A stretch of 64,000 bases of DNA from positions 73,704-137,703 of the forward strand of contig ADNK01001816.1 in the NCBI GenBank assembly GCA_000320545.1, in the 5' to 3' direction. The notes below the pieces were generated by a model, which worked only from the letters and a program-made list of their open reading frames with translations, ran no database searches and was not told where the DNA came from. Shown here piece after piece: positions 36,995-49,690 of the stretch. How positions within the stretch are numbered: position 1 is the first letter of the stretch; each line of letters starts with the position of its first letter. The translations under genes and the position numbers were made by a program. The DNA comes from Bigelowiella natans CCMP2755 (Eukaryota; Cercozoa; Chlorarachniophyceae).

Positions 36995-38507
36995 TTTTCT
37001 TCCGTCGGTATGTACATCTCTTTCACTTTTATCTTATAAGGATTAGATTGTAGTATGTATGGGCATGCACATATAGACCAAGTATTATTCGTTAGTAAGT
37101 ATTCGTTAGAATTCCAAAGAGTGGAGGCTGCAACAAACTAAATGGTGGACCCGATTGGGTTAGAATATGTGTAGTTGTTGTATGTTTCTTATAGACTTTT
37201 TTGGGTTGTGACAGTTTTAAGTCTGAAAGTCCTTTACCCTCCAATCAAAACCAAGAAACTCTCTCGATAAAATTTGGCCCAACCATTTATAAGACACAAG
37301 TCAAAACATTAATCCACAAACGGCATTCCATTTTGATTCAGATCTTAGAAACTATAATTATCAATACTATTTTAGTAAACTAGTGTATTAATGAATACCG
37401 ACAAATCCATTAAAATATTTATACCTCTAAATATCCCACATTCAGTAAAGTAGGCATATCTCAAAATCTGGATTCACTTCATTTTAGCGTTCCAGGAGTT
37501 CTACGAACATGTAATTTTAATTTTAAGAGACATAATAATTTAAATATTAGTACTAAATGACCTGTAAAGATTCATAAAATCAAATAAAGACAGATTCCCG
37601 GAAATACACTTGAGCAGCTGTGCCCGTGTTCTTTTTAGGGAACATCAGTAGAATTTTTCAGATCTATAATTTGCCGAATTCTGAGATAAAATTTGTTTAT
37701 TAATGTGAGGTTTACTATTATTTTAACCGATACACTTGCCTCAAGTACATTTATCACGTCAATGTCTACATCTTTTCATAGCCTATCGACTTGAAAATAC
37801 AGCTCCATCCTTCACTTGCTCGCCTACCCATCATCGGTCTTTCTTTCCCCTTCTAAAAATTTCCCATCGTTTGCTCAGCCACAACAGACGTTCATGTATC
37901 TCTACACGAGATAACGACAACATTTTCCCATTGTCTATAACTGGATTGGGCCTTAGCTTTAAATTGAATCAACATCTTTTGAGGAAGGAAAAAAAATCAG
38001 TCATGTTAACGGGGTATTTTGTTCTCAGAATGTTAGTTCTTAAAATTTCAGCACATTTTTTACCGGTTTTCACGAAATGAGGTTGGTAGAAAAAATTGAG
38101 GATTTTTTCGGGAACAAAACATTCTAGTTCCACTTCGGTGAAAACGCCTCAATGCAGCCTGGATGTGTGTTTGACCGTTAGACACAAAAATGAGTGTGAT
38201 GGTCTTGATAGTTAACCGTTGCAACTTTGTGAGATTACGATTGATTTTGGATTTCGTGGAATTTTTCCCTCCATTTTTTGTTTGATGTGTGTGCGTATAC
38301 TCGTATACTCGTACTGCCAAAAAGAACAACATGAGATGGGTTGATTTCCAGGTGGATTTCCCACAGATTTCAGGATTTTTTTTAGGATTATCTGCGGATT
38401 GACGCACTCATGATCATTATGATCATCAAAATCATCAATTTAGACAATTTCTTACCGCATGTATTATAGTAATTATCATCACCATCATCATCATCATCAT
38501 CATCAAT

Positions 38508-38541
<34 letters not shown>

Positions 38542-38750
38542 CAACCTACGTCGACAGCAGCTCCCTCCCCTCGGTATGGTGCTCACATATTTTCAAGTAG
38601 GGGGGTTAAGAAAGAATACTAATTCCATTACCATCACTACACCCCCCACCCTCCGTCTTTCATAAATCAGATAAAAATGCCTTACTAATGGATTTCACGA
38701 ACAAGAGCACCGTAGAAGCAGTAATTTGAAAGTTACTACTACTTTGAATA
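36995..38750. other. Microsatellite-poor AT-rich block between divergent genes
   Basis: From about 37020 to 38430 the sequence has neither microsatellites nor the palindromic words of the convergent spacers, unlike everything around it. Open frames at 37736-38080 (+) and 38060-38407 (-) match nothing I recognise and have no convincing exon structure. Beyond 38430 TCA and TTG repeats return. It could be an old insertion, a degraded gene, or a long divergent promoter. Confidence 0.4.
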
Positions 38751-39209
38751 ATGTCGTTGATACGGAGATTCACTGTCACCATCCTGACTGTGGTAGTGGT
38801 GACAGCTATAGCAGTTAATATTTCGATATCAGCACGGACAAGGATCACACTTACTTCTAGGGCATCCTCCTACTCCTCCGCCTCCTTCTCCTACTGGAGT
38901 AGTGTGAGACAGCAGCACCACATTTCAAATGCTGCTGCTGCTGCATCATCAAAAGCAATACTAGCAATGTGTGGTAGCAGGGAGAGGATGTGCTTCAGCG
39001 TGTTGCAATGGAGGGTGAATACTTCCATTCGATCTCGATCATCTTGCCAAGCATACGAATTTTCGCCAGAAATCTCCGGTAGCAGCTGCCCCGGTCAACT
39101 GCAGGTGTTTTATTTTCCAGCAGCACACATCTTGCACTGTAATGTATCTCCTGGTATATGCAGTGCATTACTTCCACGTACCCAACAAATATATAGTTCG
39201 TGTGTGGTG

Positions 39210-39245
<36 letters not shown>

Positions 39246-39560
39246 AGCTGCCGCTGCTGCTACAATTACTTCTACTACTACGTACCACTACTATCACCAC
39301 CACCATCAACACTACTACTACTCTACTAACTATACTACTACTACTGGAACTAGCCAAAACATCTGATCCATTGAACCTTTATAAATTGTATTGGAAGGTT
39401 TTCTCTGATCCAGCCAACCTTGATAAATTGTATTGGAAGTCAAGCTATCAGGTGGTCTACATGCTTAGTCGAATGATAATAAGGTGTACTACTGAGTAAT
39501 TTGTACGTGCAAAGGTGTATATTATACTACTACCATGTTCATTTTATCTTGGCCTCATGC

Positions 39561-39599
<39 letters not shown>

Positions 39600-41082
39600 T
39601 CGGCACACCTGCTCCTCCTCCTCTTATAGACGACCGCACTACTGTTGTTTCGTTATTTGGTGTAGAACTAATAATGCACTACTACTACTACTACTGCTAC
39701 TACTACTGTTGTTTCGGGTGTTTGGTGCAGAACCCTGGCCACATGGTTTGGGGTGTGCCGTCCAAACCATGGTAGTCACAAAGAGAGAGAGAGGGGGGGG
39801 GGGAGGGGGGGGGGGAGAAAGAGAATTTAGATAAATTGATGAACATTTGCTGTGTCTTTCAATAGATACTACTACTACCCAGCACTGCACTTGCAATGAT
39901 GCAATGGCATATATAGTCCTCCTCCTCGTCGCCTCGCTGTGTGTACGCTAAGCCAATGAATGAATGAATCAATCGATCATCATTCGTTTTGTTCGTTCTT
40001 GACGTGCTGATAATTAGGTTTAATCCGTTGGAAAACGACATTTGTTGCTGCTTGGAAGAGAATTACGGCAAAGTAGTAGGATTTAAAAAATGGAAGGAAG
40101 GGGGAGGACTACGGCTACCAATGCAATTTGATGATTCATTTTGAACAAGCTAATTTTGTGTACAGATACGCTTGGAGCTTGATAGAGTTTTGGAAGCTCG
40201 AAAAGAATTCAGTATGAATGCAATTATGATTGTTGCGACAAACACAGCACAACTTACCATACTACCAACTAATCAGACACTCTTATATCTCCTATCGGCT
40301 CGAGAGAAGGTGAAGCTTCTTTAGTATCCAAAGGGGGGAAATGGAGCGATTACATATTGCTTGATGATGGAAGTGGACCGACTAAGACGATGACGGCAGG
40401 GTTAGAAGAACAAGTAGAAGTAGTGGTAGAAGTAGTAGAAGATAAAACTAAATCATGACAAAAGGGGCTCAACACAAGCCAGATTATAAACAAAATGGTT
40501 AGTTTTTTGCTTAAATTCCTTGATTGTACGACATCATCATACTACATTACAAATACTCGAGGAGCACTACTACCAGTACTACTACCACCCATTATCATGT
40601 AAGATGATAATAAACAGAACAATATACACCATTGTTGTTTGTTTGTGCGTTGATAACGAGCAGAAAATATAGCCCAAAAGATTTGTGTCCTTACACGGTA
40701 GTATGTTTGTTTGTACGAGTGACTAATGATGATAATGGGCTAAGACCAACACAATTTCCGTTTGTACGGGGTTTGTTTAATCTTTAGGTAGTGGTAATAG
40801 TAGTTGTTGTTGTCATACATTTTTTTACGCCATGATGATGATGATGATGATACTTATGCTGTATTGTTTTAGGTTAATATGCTAGAAGGCATGGAAGAAG
40901 TTTCCAATGCAGTATCCAAATCAAAGATTGGGGTACTACTACTGTTACTACCACTACTACTATATAATATATCATGTATCAGTATATTGCTAGTAGTACG
41001 TATTGAACGATGATTATGAATATTATTTATGTACTGAATGTGCATGGATCCATCATCCATTGACTATACATATCGTTCATTC

Positions 41083-41113
<31 letters not shown>

Positions 41114-42502
41114 GATGATTGATTGCATATTAAATGGATCTGTCACACGATCATGCGGGTAAAAACTCTGGCTGCTGCTGCTGCAAAGGTTGCTATGTTC
41201 TCATGTTTGAGTCCAGGAACAGTACGTGCAATCATCCCCATCACCATCCCATCTTATCCTAACCCCATCATCATCTCTCTTAGTAGTAGTAGTAGTAGTA
41301 ATAATAATAGAAGGCAACTTATGTAATTAATCATGCTTAAGACATACTCTACTACTCACCCTTAAAGCGGTCATCGTGCCAGTAAAGAAGTATTTATGTT
41401 TCTATGTATGCTCTCTCTCTTTATGCATAGAACAATACTGTATTCTTTCTCATCATCATTTGGTAAGATCATCCTTATAATCTTAAATTATGGAACTTTG
41501 TACGACTGATTGATAGTTACACTGTGTGTTATAATTTTGGCAATACTGATTAGTATCTGAAACCACATTGTGGGCCAATCAATATTCGTCTTACTTGTCA
41601 TTTGGGTGTGTGTGATGATAAAGATGATGATGATCATAATAGCGATGATGATCATCAGATATTACAACCGACAGAAATGACACGCACAGAATGTGCGTCC
41701 AACCTAGAGTATTATAAATTTTATTACAAATCCTTCTCGGCGCTAAAAATGAGTTTGTCATCATCGTCGTGAACATATCACTATCTCCTCACCCAGCATC
41801 ATATACAGGTTTAATTATTCCGGAAAATGTTACCATAAGGGTGGGTCAGTAGATTGGTGTTGTGAATCATATTTTTTCACAATCATCCACTGTACATATA
41901 AGGTGGGGGGGGGGGGAGTAGAATGATGTTAGCAGTGAATCCGAACTATAATTGTTATCTGTGTAGTTGTCTTTCGAGCATTGATGATGGTGTCAGTAGA
42001 AGGAAGTTGTAGTAAGCATGGTGGAGACAATTAATGTATTATGATAAAAGAGGGTGCATACGAATGTCGTTTCACCACATATTGTATGTGAAATGAATGT
42101 TACCTGTCTATATTCTAAATCGTAACCTCGTCACTCAAAATGTAGTAAGTTTTTCATAGTGTGGATGAATGGTAGATATAACCGTCTACTGACTCTAATC
42201 CATTCGTTGTGCTACAGGTTGGTGATGAATGGCGAACATGGGAAGAAGGAAAATGTTTGCTATTTGATGATTCTTTTGAGCATGAGGTAATGAGGTAGGT
42301 AGATTATGAGGTTAATATATCAAACTAATCGTAATTCGTAGTACAAATGTGACTGCATCATGTTTTTAAAGTATAGAACTACTGTAATATTGTCTATATG
42401 GAGATATATTACTAAGTATGCGACTAATCGATATTATAGGTGAAACACGACGGGGATAGTGAGAGAATTGTCCTTTTGGTAATGAAACTTTTAGTAGTGT
42501 GA
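38751..42502 (+). CDS. Aspartyl/asparaginyl beta-hydroxylase-like Fe(II)/2-oxoglutarate oxygenase
   Basis: About twelve exons join in phase. Exon 1 (38751-~38971) is a signal anchor (RRFTVTILTVVVVTAIAV) with a Ser-rich stalk. Later exons read AKTSDPLNLYKLYWK, GVPSKPWFNPLEND, IRLELDRVLEARKEF, GGKWSDYILLDDGSGP, NMLEGMEEVSNAV, VAMFSCLSPGT, YLKPHCGPINIRLTCHLG, LIIPENVTIR, VGDEWRTWEEGKCLLFDDSF and EHE|VKHDGDSERIVLLVMKLLVV. This is the ASPH fold: the two iron-binding histidines (PHCG and FEHE) and the 2-oxoglutarate-binding Arg (SERIV) are present. Family enzymes hydroxylate Asp or Asn in ER-lumen or membrane proteins, or modify lipid A-like lipids in bacteria. The usual C-terminal WHPxL segment is missing, as the frame stops soon after the Arg. 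Exon 1 donor is the least certain border. A 42-base in-frame duplication lies in exon 2. Confidence 0.85.
39362..39445 (+). repeat. 42-bp in-frame tandem duplication in the beta-hydroxylase gene
   Basis: Two diverged copies start at 39362 and 39404 and encode SDPLNLYKLYWKVF and SDPANLDKLYWKSS. The 42-base period keeps frame, and substitutions fall mainly where the residue changes are tolerated, so the duplication is old enough to have diverged yet stays open. Confidence 0.8.
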
Positions 42503-44276
42503 GTCATCCTAGTTTATTCATACAAGGATATCTAATAGAACAGCCATGTGCCGTTCAATGATATTGCCAAGTACGTGTTATCTTCCATAAATAAATTAGA
42601 TGAACCTATGGCATCCAACTATCCGTAAAGAAAATTGGGATTCACTCGCTTTTCAAGCCAGACAAGCACGCCAAGTCACTATATTCTGTCTAATTCAACG
42701 AAGTCGTTGTTGTCAGCGTTAACGAGCACAGGATGCATGATATATCAATGCCTCACTATATTTTCATTTGATAATTATTTAGACCCGCAATGAACTACAG
42801 GAATACTTCGAAAGGCAATCTGCGAGATCCAATAAGCGATTAAATTGATCAAATATAAATCAAAGCTTGCAAAGTGCATGCAATGTTGTACCAATTTCTA
42901 CACTTACTTCATGAGTATGCATGTTGATTTTTTTTAAATACTTACGATCAGTCGTACAATGTCCAAAATGAAGACTAAACCGAGATAAGAATGTATAACA
43001 GACATGGCGATCTAGCGATGTGTTGCATGCGCAAGCCTACAATGACATCACAAGTCTCACATGTGACTAAGCTCATGCTAGCATGTGTGCTTCACAACAC
43101 GCACAACTCCGTCAAACATGTGCACGCACAGTGCTAGAGCTGGAGTGCTAGAGCGGGCCCCATGTGCACATTGCTAAAGCTAAAGTGCTGGAGAGCTGCG
43201 GTGTCACATTTAGCTAGCTAGCAAGCTAGATACATCTAATTCCATTCCATCACTACTAGACTAGATCAGCATGCACCGTCTGTTAGCACTGTTTAGCTCC
43301 ACCAACTATACTAGTACATTCTAGCATTTGAACTTTGGCCACTGCTGCGAACATGACAACATTTAGCGCGGGTGCATCTATGCGCATGCCTAGATGCTAG
43401 TAGATGAATGTGATGATGATGCACAATGACACGTGGCACATTGTGATGTCATCATGTAGACTACTGGTCATGTAGATGTCCTAGCTAGAGAACATGCTGT
43501 GTGTTCTGATCGAACCTGGGTGCGCTCTGTAGCCTACAGGGCTACACAGGCATGCCGTCTAGCCGTGCATCTAGACGTGCTCTAGCATCAGCTTGTCACG
43601 CATATGCACGTATAACGCTAGTGTAGCTAGATAGGCAATGGGCATCTTTTCAGAAGATCGTGTGTGGCTTAGGTTACGACAATATTTAGGGAATGCATGA
43701 ATTTTGGATGCTGCTCTCTCGGTCAAGTTTGGGACTGCATGTAGTAATACACGATGATGAGCAAATTGGTGACAGGTTAATAGCTTTGCACAAGGTAACA
43801 ATGCACTCTACATATGTTCTGTTTTAAGCTATTGTTCATCGTCAATACACATCTAACATGCACACATGGAAAATGAGGATCTGTTGATCAAATGAGACTG
43901 AGATACGCAGCTGCACATGTGAAATACGATGTAGCACCATTATACGTCGTTTACATCTACTACAAACAGTTTCATCGTTGACTAGATTTCTGAACGCAAA
44001 TTTTCGTTTGAATCATCATCATCATCATCATCATCATAATGATCATTAAGCATCATTCTTGTGCTCCAAGTCCGCCCGATAAGAACCAGGAACGAAATTC
44101 TTCGAAGTCTATTTATAGCACATCAATTTGAATTACAAAAAGAATATGCAATTAACATAGCAGAAGCTATTATCTTGGGCTTGAATTAAGGGTAACTACC
44201 TAAAAGATCCGTTTCTGATTTTTCGCTTCTTTTAAAGCAATGCTGCGCCGTTGCATACCCAACCTGAGAAAGTATA

Positions 44277-44317
<41 letters not shown>

Positions 44318-44601
44318 TTGCACATGTTTGACACAATATATACTAAATTTGCACCACTCCAACGACTACTAATACTACTATTATTACTACCAGCAAGAAA
44401 ACAATCTCCTAATACTTAGTTCTACTACTGCTGCTAGTAGTAGTAGTAGTAGTTGTTGTTGTTGTAGTAGTAGTAGTAGTAGTGGTAGTAGTTGTGGTAG
44501 TAGTAGTTTTCTTAAGTAACTTCTGAATCTAACGGTAAAATTCAATTGAAATGGCAGTTAAATAGCAGCAGTAGCAGCACCAATCACACATATCACACCA
44601 C

Positions 44602-44646
<45 letters not shown>

Positions 44647-44696
44647 ATCATTATAAATTGTAGCACTTTTGATATGGCCGACAGCAATATTACATG

Positions 44697-44734
<38 letters not shown>

Positions 44735-44748
44735 ACAGACAGTGCAAG
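42503..44748. other. Long convergent spacer with palindrome-rich island
   Basis: Shared 3' region of the beta-hydroxylase (+) and the EF-hand-like gene (-). About 42870-43870 is rich in GCATGC, GCTAGC, CTAGA, TGCACA and CACATG words and free of microsatellites. From 44010 repeats return: TCA (44015-44037), TA (44282-44312), GTA/TTG (44435-44505), CT (44605-44640) and CA (44701-44732). Minus-strand ORF 43571-43801 shows no recognisable domain and lies inside the island. Confidence 0.6.
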
Positions 44749-46523
44749 TTAATAAAAAACAACTTCTTCTGGAGTGAGCAAAGGCTCGCCCATCGATTCC
44801 TTCTCCTCCTCCTCCTCTCCAGCTTCCTCTTCTTCTTCTTCTTGTTCTAATTCTTCCGTTTTATGTTCTGATCTGTATGAAGTATATTCGCAACGAAAAC
44901 GGGAGGAGTTGGGGTATGGGCTGACAGTTAAGATCAACCATGCATCTTGAATAAGAACACAACATATATTTAATGTCACGTTCAACGTCGATGATATTTT
45001 ATCTTATATGTTCCGGATGATGCAGGTAGTGCTATGGTACTAAATATTTTCTCATTATCATTATCATCATCATTAGCAGCAGCAGCAGCATTGATTGAGC
45101 TACCGTAGGAATCCTTTGTGTTTGTGAGGGTCTATGGCAAAAGAAACCTTCATAAAAGATCCAAAATACTCCGAAAGGTCCTCAAAGGACATCATCATCT
45201 TTTTCTCATCATCATCATCATCATCGTTTCGTTCTCGTCGCTTGAAAATCTCAAAGGCTGCACGTATTTTGGTCGAGCTGATAGTATACACACCATACAC
45301 AGAAGAAGAACCGAGTAATCAAGATGTTATCATCCACCAACAAGCTTCAGTGGCATGCCTCCTCCTCCCCCCTCCTCCTCCTCCTCCTCCTCTTCGTAGT
45401 ACCTTGTTCCCTGGCAAAGAAAGCTCATGCCAGCTAATATACTTCGAATCTTTACACGAGGAGGAGGGGGGGGGGGAGGAGGGGAAGGAGGGGGCAACGT
45501 TGTCCTACTGCTATCCTTCCATCTTTTTTTAATAAGGCCATCCTTCTGTGACTCATGCTCCAGCTTCACTGTTCATCATGAGAGTTATGATAGTAGTAGT
45601 AGTAGTAGCAGAAGGAGGGGGGGGCGGGGTTGTGATGATCGATCATAATGCCAATGATGACGACGATGATAATAGTGATAGCTGACGACATAGTGCTAAG
45701 CATTTCCTTTCAGTGTAGTAGTAGTAGTAGTAGTAGTAGTAGTACTCACAAGTGATGATGCTGATGTTTCTATTGAATGCTCACACATCATCGTCATATA
45801 CATACATACATACATACATACATACATGCATACCCCTGTTATTGCGCCTTCTGAACAACTTAAAAATCTCCTGAGCTATTAACCTTCCATTGTGTCTATG
45901 AAGCAGCAGCAAAATGATACAGCAGCAATTTGTAATTCAGTAAAAAACTGACTGTCGCTGCTGCTTTTGTCCTTCGTCGTCGTTGCCACTTGTTTGTGGG
46001 AATTTACAATTTAGGTTTAGATATGTTGTTGATGATGTCCTGATGATGAATCAAAAACAAGACGATGACAACGAGAGGAACAACTACCTAAGGTACAAGT
46101 GGGAACTAGCTTCATCTTCGTCATTGTCCTTCACAGTAGTAGCACCCACAATCTCGATTTGTAGCAACCTCTCAAACTTGTCTAAAAACTCCTAAATAAA
46201 ATATAAAATATCATGTGAGGAGGGGGGGGGGGGGGGGGGAGTAACTCTTTTGGTGTGATTATTATTCCCTTATTACCTTTTGGAACGTCTTATATCATGT
46301 AGTGTGTGCTGCATGCGTGTGTGTAGCCATCATGTGTTAGGCCGTAGCAAGTGCTAGACTTACACACGATTATACAACATATACGGAGACATGTGGTGGC
46401 ACATTATTATTTTAGTTTATTGCTATTGTATGCGGCCCTGTAGATAGTATCAATGCACGCACGTACTACTACTACACCACCTTTTGCTCTATGTATTGAC
46501 TTCTCCTGAGAAGGAAGGGAGCA

Positions 46524-46557
<34 letters not shown>

Positions 46558-46687
46558 CATTAGTGTGGTAATGTGATGAATGACCATAATTGAGAACGGT
46601 GTGTGGGCAATCAATCATTGAGGCTTCAATGCGATCATTACCAACATTAGCTGTCACAGGAGTCTAAACCCATTTTCCAATAACAAC

Positions 46688-46722
<35 letters not shown>

Positions 46723-49088
46723 ATCTTCTTCAGTTCTCTCTCCTCCTCCTTCCAACTACTAATGACAAGCTTAATTATACGGGAGGAGCATCTCTTCTAA
46801 CAAAAATCAGATAAGAAGGTACTAGTACCACTTCCAAAAGTGTATTAACGTGAATAACTTCAAAGACTGGTTGCTCTGTCATTAGCTTTTGCAGGATGGT
46901 TTCGTATCCACCGTCCTATCCGAAAAGAAGAAGATCAAAAAGAAAAAAGATTTTACTCAAAAATATATCATAATACAGAATTATTAATTTTGATTGATTG
47001 TCAGTGACTAAGTGCTAGCTAAATCGTCACCTCCCCGACTACTCCGTTTTCATCATCACCATCATTATCATCATCCCTGAGAATATGCTGCCTTTGCCTA
47101 TATTTGTCGTCTGCGAAGTTTTGAATTATTTCCATCATCGTCATCATCAAGCAGTACCATTTTTTTTACTATTTCAATTTGACCACAATTTAGGATAGGT
47201 ACCAGCCGTATCATTGGGTAAGGACAAGCGATACACTCCTCCTCCCTTTGGTGTTGTAGTATAATGTCTTCTTCTTGTTGTTATTGTTCGTCTTCGTTCT
47301 TCGGAAAAGTCTGATTATGTTGTGTAGCATAGCAAAACGATGTTTGGAAACAACACATGATAACCATCAATCGAAAGAAGACATCATTTAAGCATGGTCA
47401 ATGTTAACTAATCGTTCAGACAAGGCACAATAAGAGGAATAAGCGAGATAAGTTTCAGAATTTTTTTAAGCTTTATTCCATTGATCCAGGTTTTCATGAG
47501 AGGTCTTTGAATAGAAGAAACTTTTACATTTGTGGCATTAAAGCACTCTAGTTATTTATCATAACCATACTGAGTAACAGCTGAACCTTTCTCAGCATCA
47601 TCATTTGCCTCCTCTATGTTTCGTGACCAATCGGAAGCTTCAGGCTATATAACAAGACAACAAAGGGAAGAACCTTCAAGCTGAGAAATAAGTTAACAAT
47701 TTTGGTTGTTGTACTGTAACAATTTATAATCGCAGAATGTTTTCCCCTATACACCGATTTTCTCATATTGGTTGTTGTACTGTAACAATTTATAATCGCA
47801 GAATGTTTTCCCCTATACACCGATTTTCTCATATTGGTTGTTGTACTGTAACAATTTATAATCGCAGAATGTTTTCCCCTATACACCGATTTTCTCATAT
47901 TGGTTGTTGTACTGTAACAATTTATAATCGCAGAATGTTTTCCCCTATACACCGATTTTCCCATATTGGTTGTTGTACTGTTCTCACCCACAGTTACAAT
48001 TCAGAGTGTCATAATATATCTCTCCTTCCTCTTAGTTCTGAGTGTTTTTTAACCGGGTGCGGTGCAATTCTAGCTTCCTTCTTACACAAGAACATGCACA
48101 TGCACATGCACATAGTAGGTAGTACACAATGTAGTACCGGGTCTACAGCTGCCTGAAGATAGTAATCTTTCTCATCATCGATATTTCCTGAAATCATTGT
48201 CAGCATATCGGTTGAACGAATCTCGCATGTACTACTATGTACGCACTGGGCTATATTATAACAATCAATTTCCTTAGCTTAACAAACTGATTTACCTCCA
48301 TATTTATGGTTGTCTTTCTCGTGTTTAAGAACCAGTAAAGAATAGGTTTCGGAGGGGGAAAACTAATTTAAAAGAATAAATACACTAATCATGATAGCTG
48401 CCGGCAATGATAACAATGGGGGCTTGTATATTTAGGTTGCAAAGTGCTGCATCACCAACGCAGGATCCAAAGCCACAAGTTTCAGAGGCGACGCAATATT
48501 TGCTGAGCAGGTTCATAAGCGTGAGGTGGGGGATTGCTATGATCATAATAAGCATTGGTGTTGCCAAAGATATGGTTAAAAAATGTGTAAAAAGAGTGGA
48601 TGTAATATTTCTCACTCAATTAAGTTAGTTGTTTTTGTTTAGTTTAGAGTTGGTGAACGCTGATGCATGCTGCTTATAATAACTATTATTACTACTACTT
48701 TGGATTCCTAAGACTCCTGCGATCGCATCTCTATCATTGAGGTTAAAAATGTCTTTTAACATCGTCTCTAGTTCCTAATTCATAAGGGGTAAAAACGATG
48801 AGCATCATATTTGATTTCAGTAGGAGATCGTCTTGTGTATTTATTAAAGAAGCATATTTGCTAGGACTTCGCATTTTAAGGGAAAAATTGAATTTAGTGC
48901 CACTAACTACCTTTAGTTTCATTTCAGGATCAAAGATAATATCCTAAAGAGAAGTGTGTTTGTTAGATACGGACGTATCCTTGAAAAAAAATGTAAATTC
49001 TAAGCTCCAGTATTTCTGCTGCATCTGTTTGAGAAATGAGCAGTGTTGAATGTAATTGGAACTCTTTAGCACAGCACATGCATTTCAT
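44749..49088 (-). CDS. Large EF-hand-like protein, multi-exon
   Basis: Fourteen or more minus-strand exons mostly join in phase from an ATG at 49088 to TAA 44749. The C-terminal half resembles calcineurin-B/KChIP-like EF-hand proteins: HNGRLIAQEIFKLFRRRNN (~45850-45905), IRSILAGMSFLCQGT (~45402-45450) and STKIRAAFEIFKRRERN followed by an acidic run and MSFEDLSEYFGSFM (~45105-45282). The loops lack most calcium ligands, so binding is doubtful. The tail (44749-~44931) is Glu-rich. N-terminal exons give FNLNDRDAIAGVLGIQ (~48700-48775), NIDDEKDYYLQAAVDP, PEASDWSRNIEEANDDAEK, GGYETILQKLMTEQPVFEV and EFLDKFERLLQIEIV, which I cannot assign. A 66-base array lies in an intron. Two genes could be merged here, as a CATG-rich patch lies at 46280-46470. 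It starts divergently from the RING gene. Confidence 0.5.
47704..47981. repeat. 66-bp tandem array, 4.2 copies
   Basis: Nearly identical 66-base copies start at 47704, 47770, 47836 and 47902, with a partial fifth to 47981. Because 66 is a multiple of three, both strands stay open across the array. Read on the minus strand each copy contains an acceptor-like AAATTGTTACAG followed by TACAACAACCAATATGAG and a donor-like GTGTAT, so each could act as a small exon. Confidence 0.9.
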
Positions 49089-49690
49089 TTTTTTCTTTGC
49101 AGCGTTACTGCACATTTAGCCCAGAGAATCATTTACCCACGGCCGACAACATGTAGTGTAACCATCACCTTTCTCTTGAGATTGTACTGGAAACGCAAAC
49201 GTGAAGAAGGTTGCGTTTGAACAAGATCGGTTAGATTGTTCGTGCTATAATTCACTTTTCTCATTACTTTTCTTCAGTTCTATTGGAATTTGGATGGATG
49301 TATGTTATTTTTATATTATCGGTACGCTGGTACTCGTAGGGGGGAGGAAGAAGAAGCAGTTTGAGTTCTTAAATGTTGATGTTGATGATGATGATGATCA
49401 GTTGCATGAATTCTACTTAGAATCTATGTTACCAGATGAACGACGACTAATTATTAATAAGCGACATGTTTTGATATTGTCGCAGCATGAATTCTACTTA
49501 GAATCTATGTTACCAGATGAACGACGACTAATTATTAACAAGCGACATGTTTTGGTATTGTCGCAGGAAGAATCTCAAACCGTAGCCTTTTTCCCGGTTT
49601 TGTATTGTCGCAGAAAGAATTTGACCACGATTTCTTCAGTTTAAAACCTACATTGCCTTGCGATCATTCTCCATTCTAACGTCTGTCATC
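49089..49690. promoter_or_regulatory. Divergent promoter region containing an 81-bp tandem duplication
   Basis: Spacer between the EF-hand-like gene (-) and the RING gene (+). At 49404-49484 and 49485-49565 two 81-base copies (starting GCATGAATTCTAC) differ at only two or three sites; a third, truncated copy of the end (TATTGTCGCAG) follows near 49597. The plus strand is open across both copies, but the open frame has no ATG and ends at 49644, so it is not called as a gene. Confidence 0.6.

Noticed and set aside
47704-47981. CRISPR array
   Set aside because: Copies are directly adjacent with no unique spacers, and the genome is eukaryotic.
47614-48156. Long repeated open frames on both strands, possibly a repeat protein
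   Set aside because: Openness follows from the 66-base period; no start, domain or clear exon context supports a protein.
49201-49644. 147-codon plus-strand open frame upstream of the RING gene
   Set aside because: Begins with GTG, has no domain, and its openness comes from an 81-base duplication.
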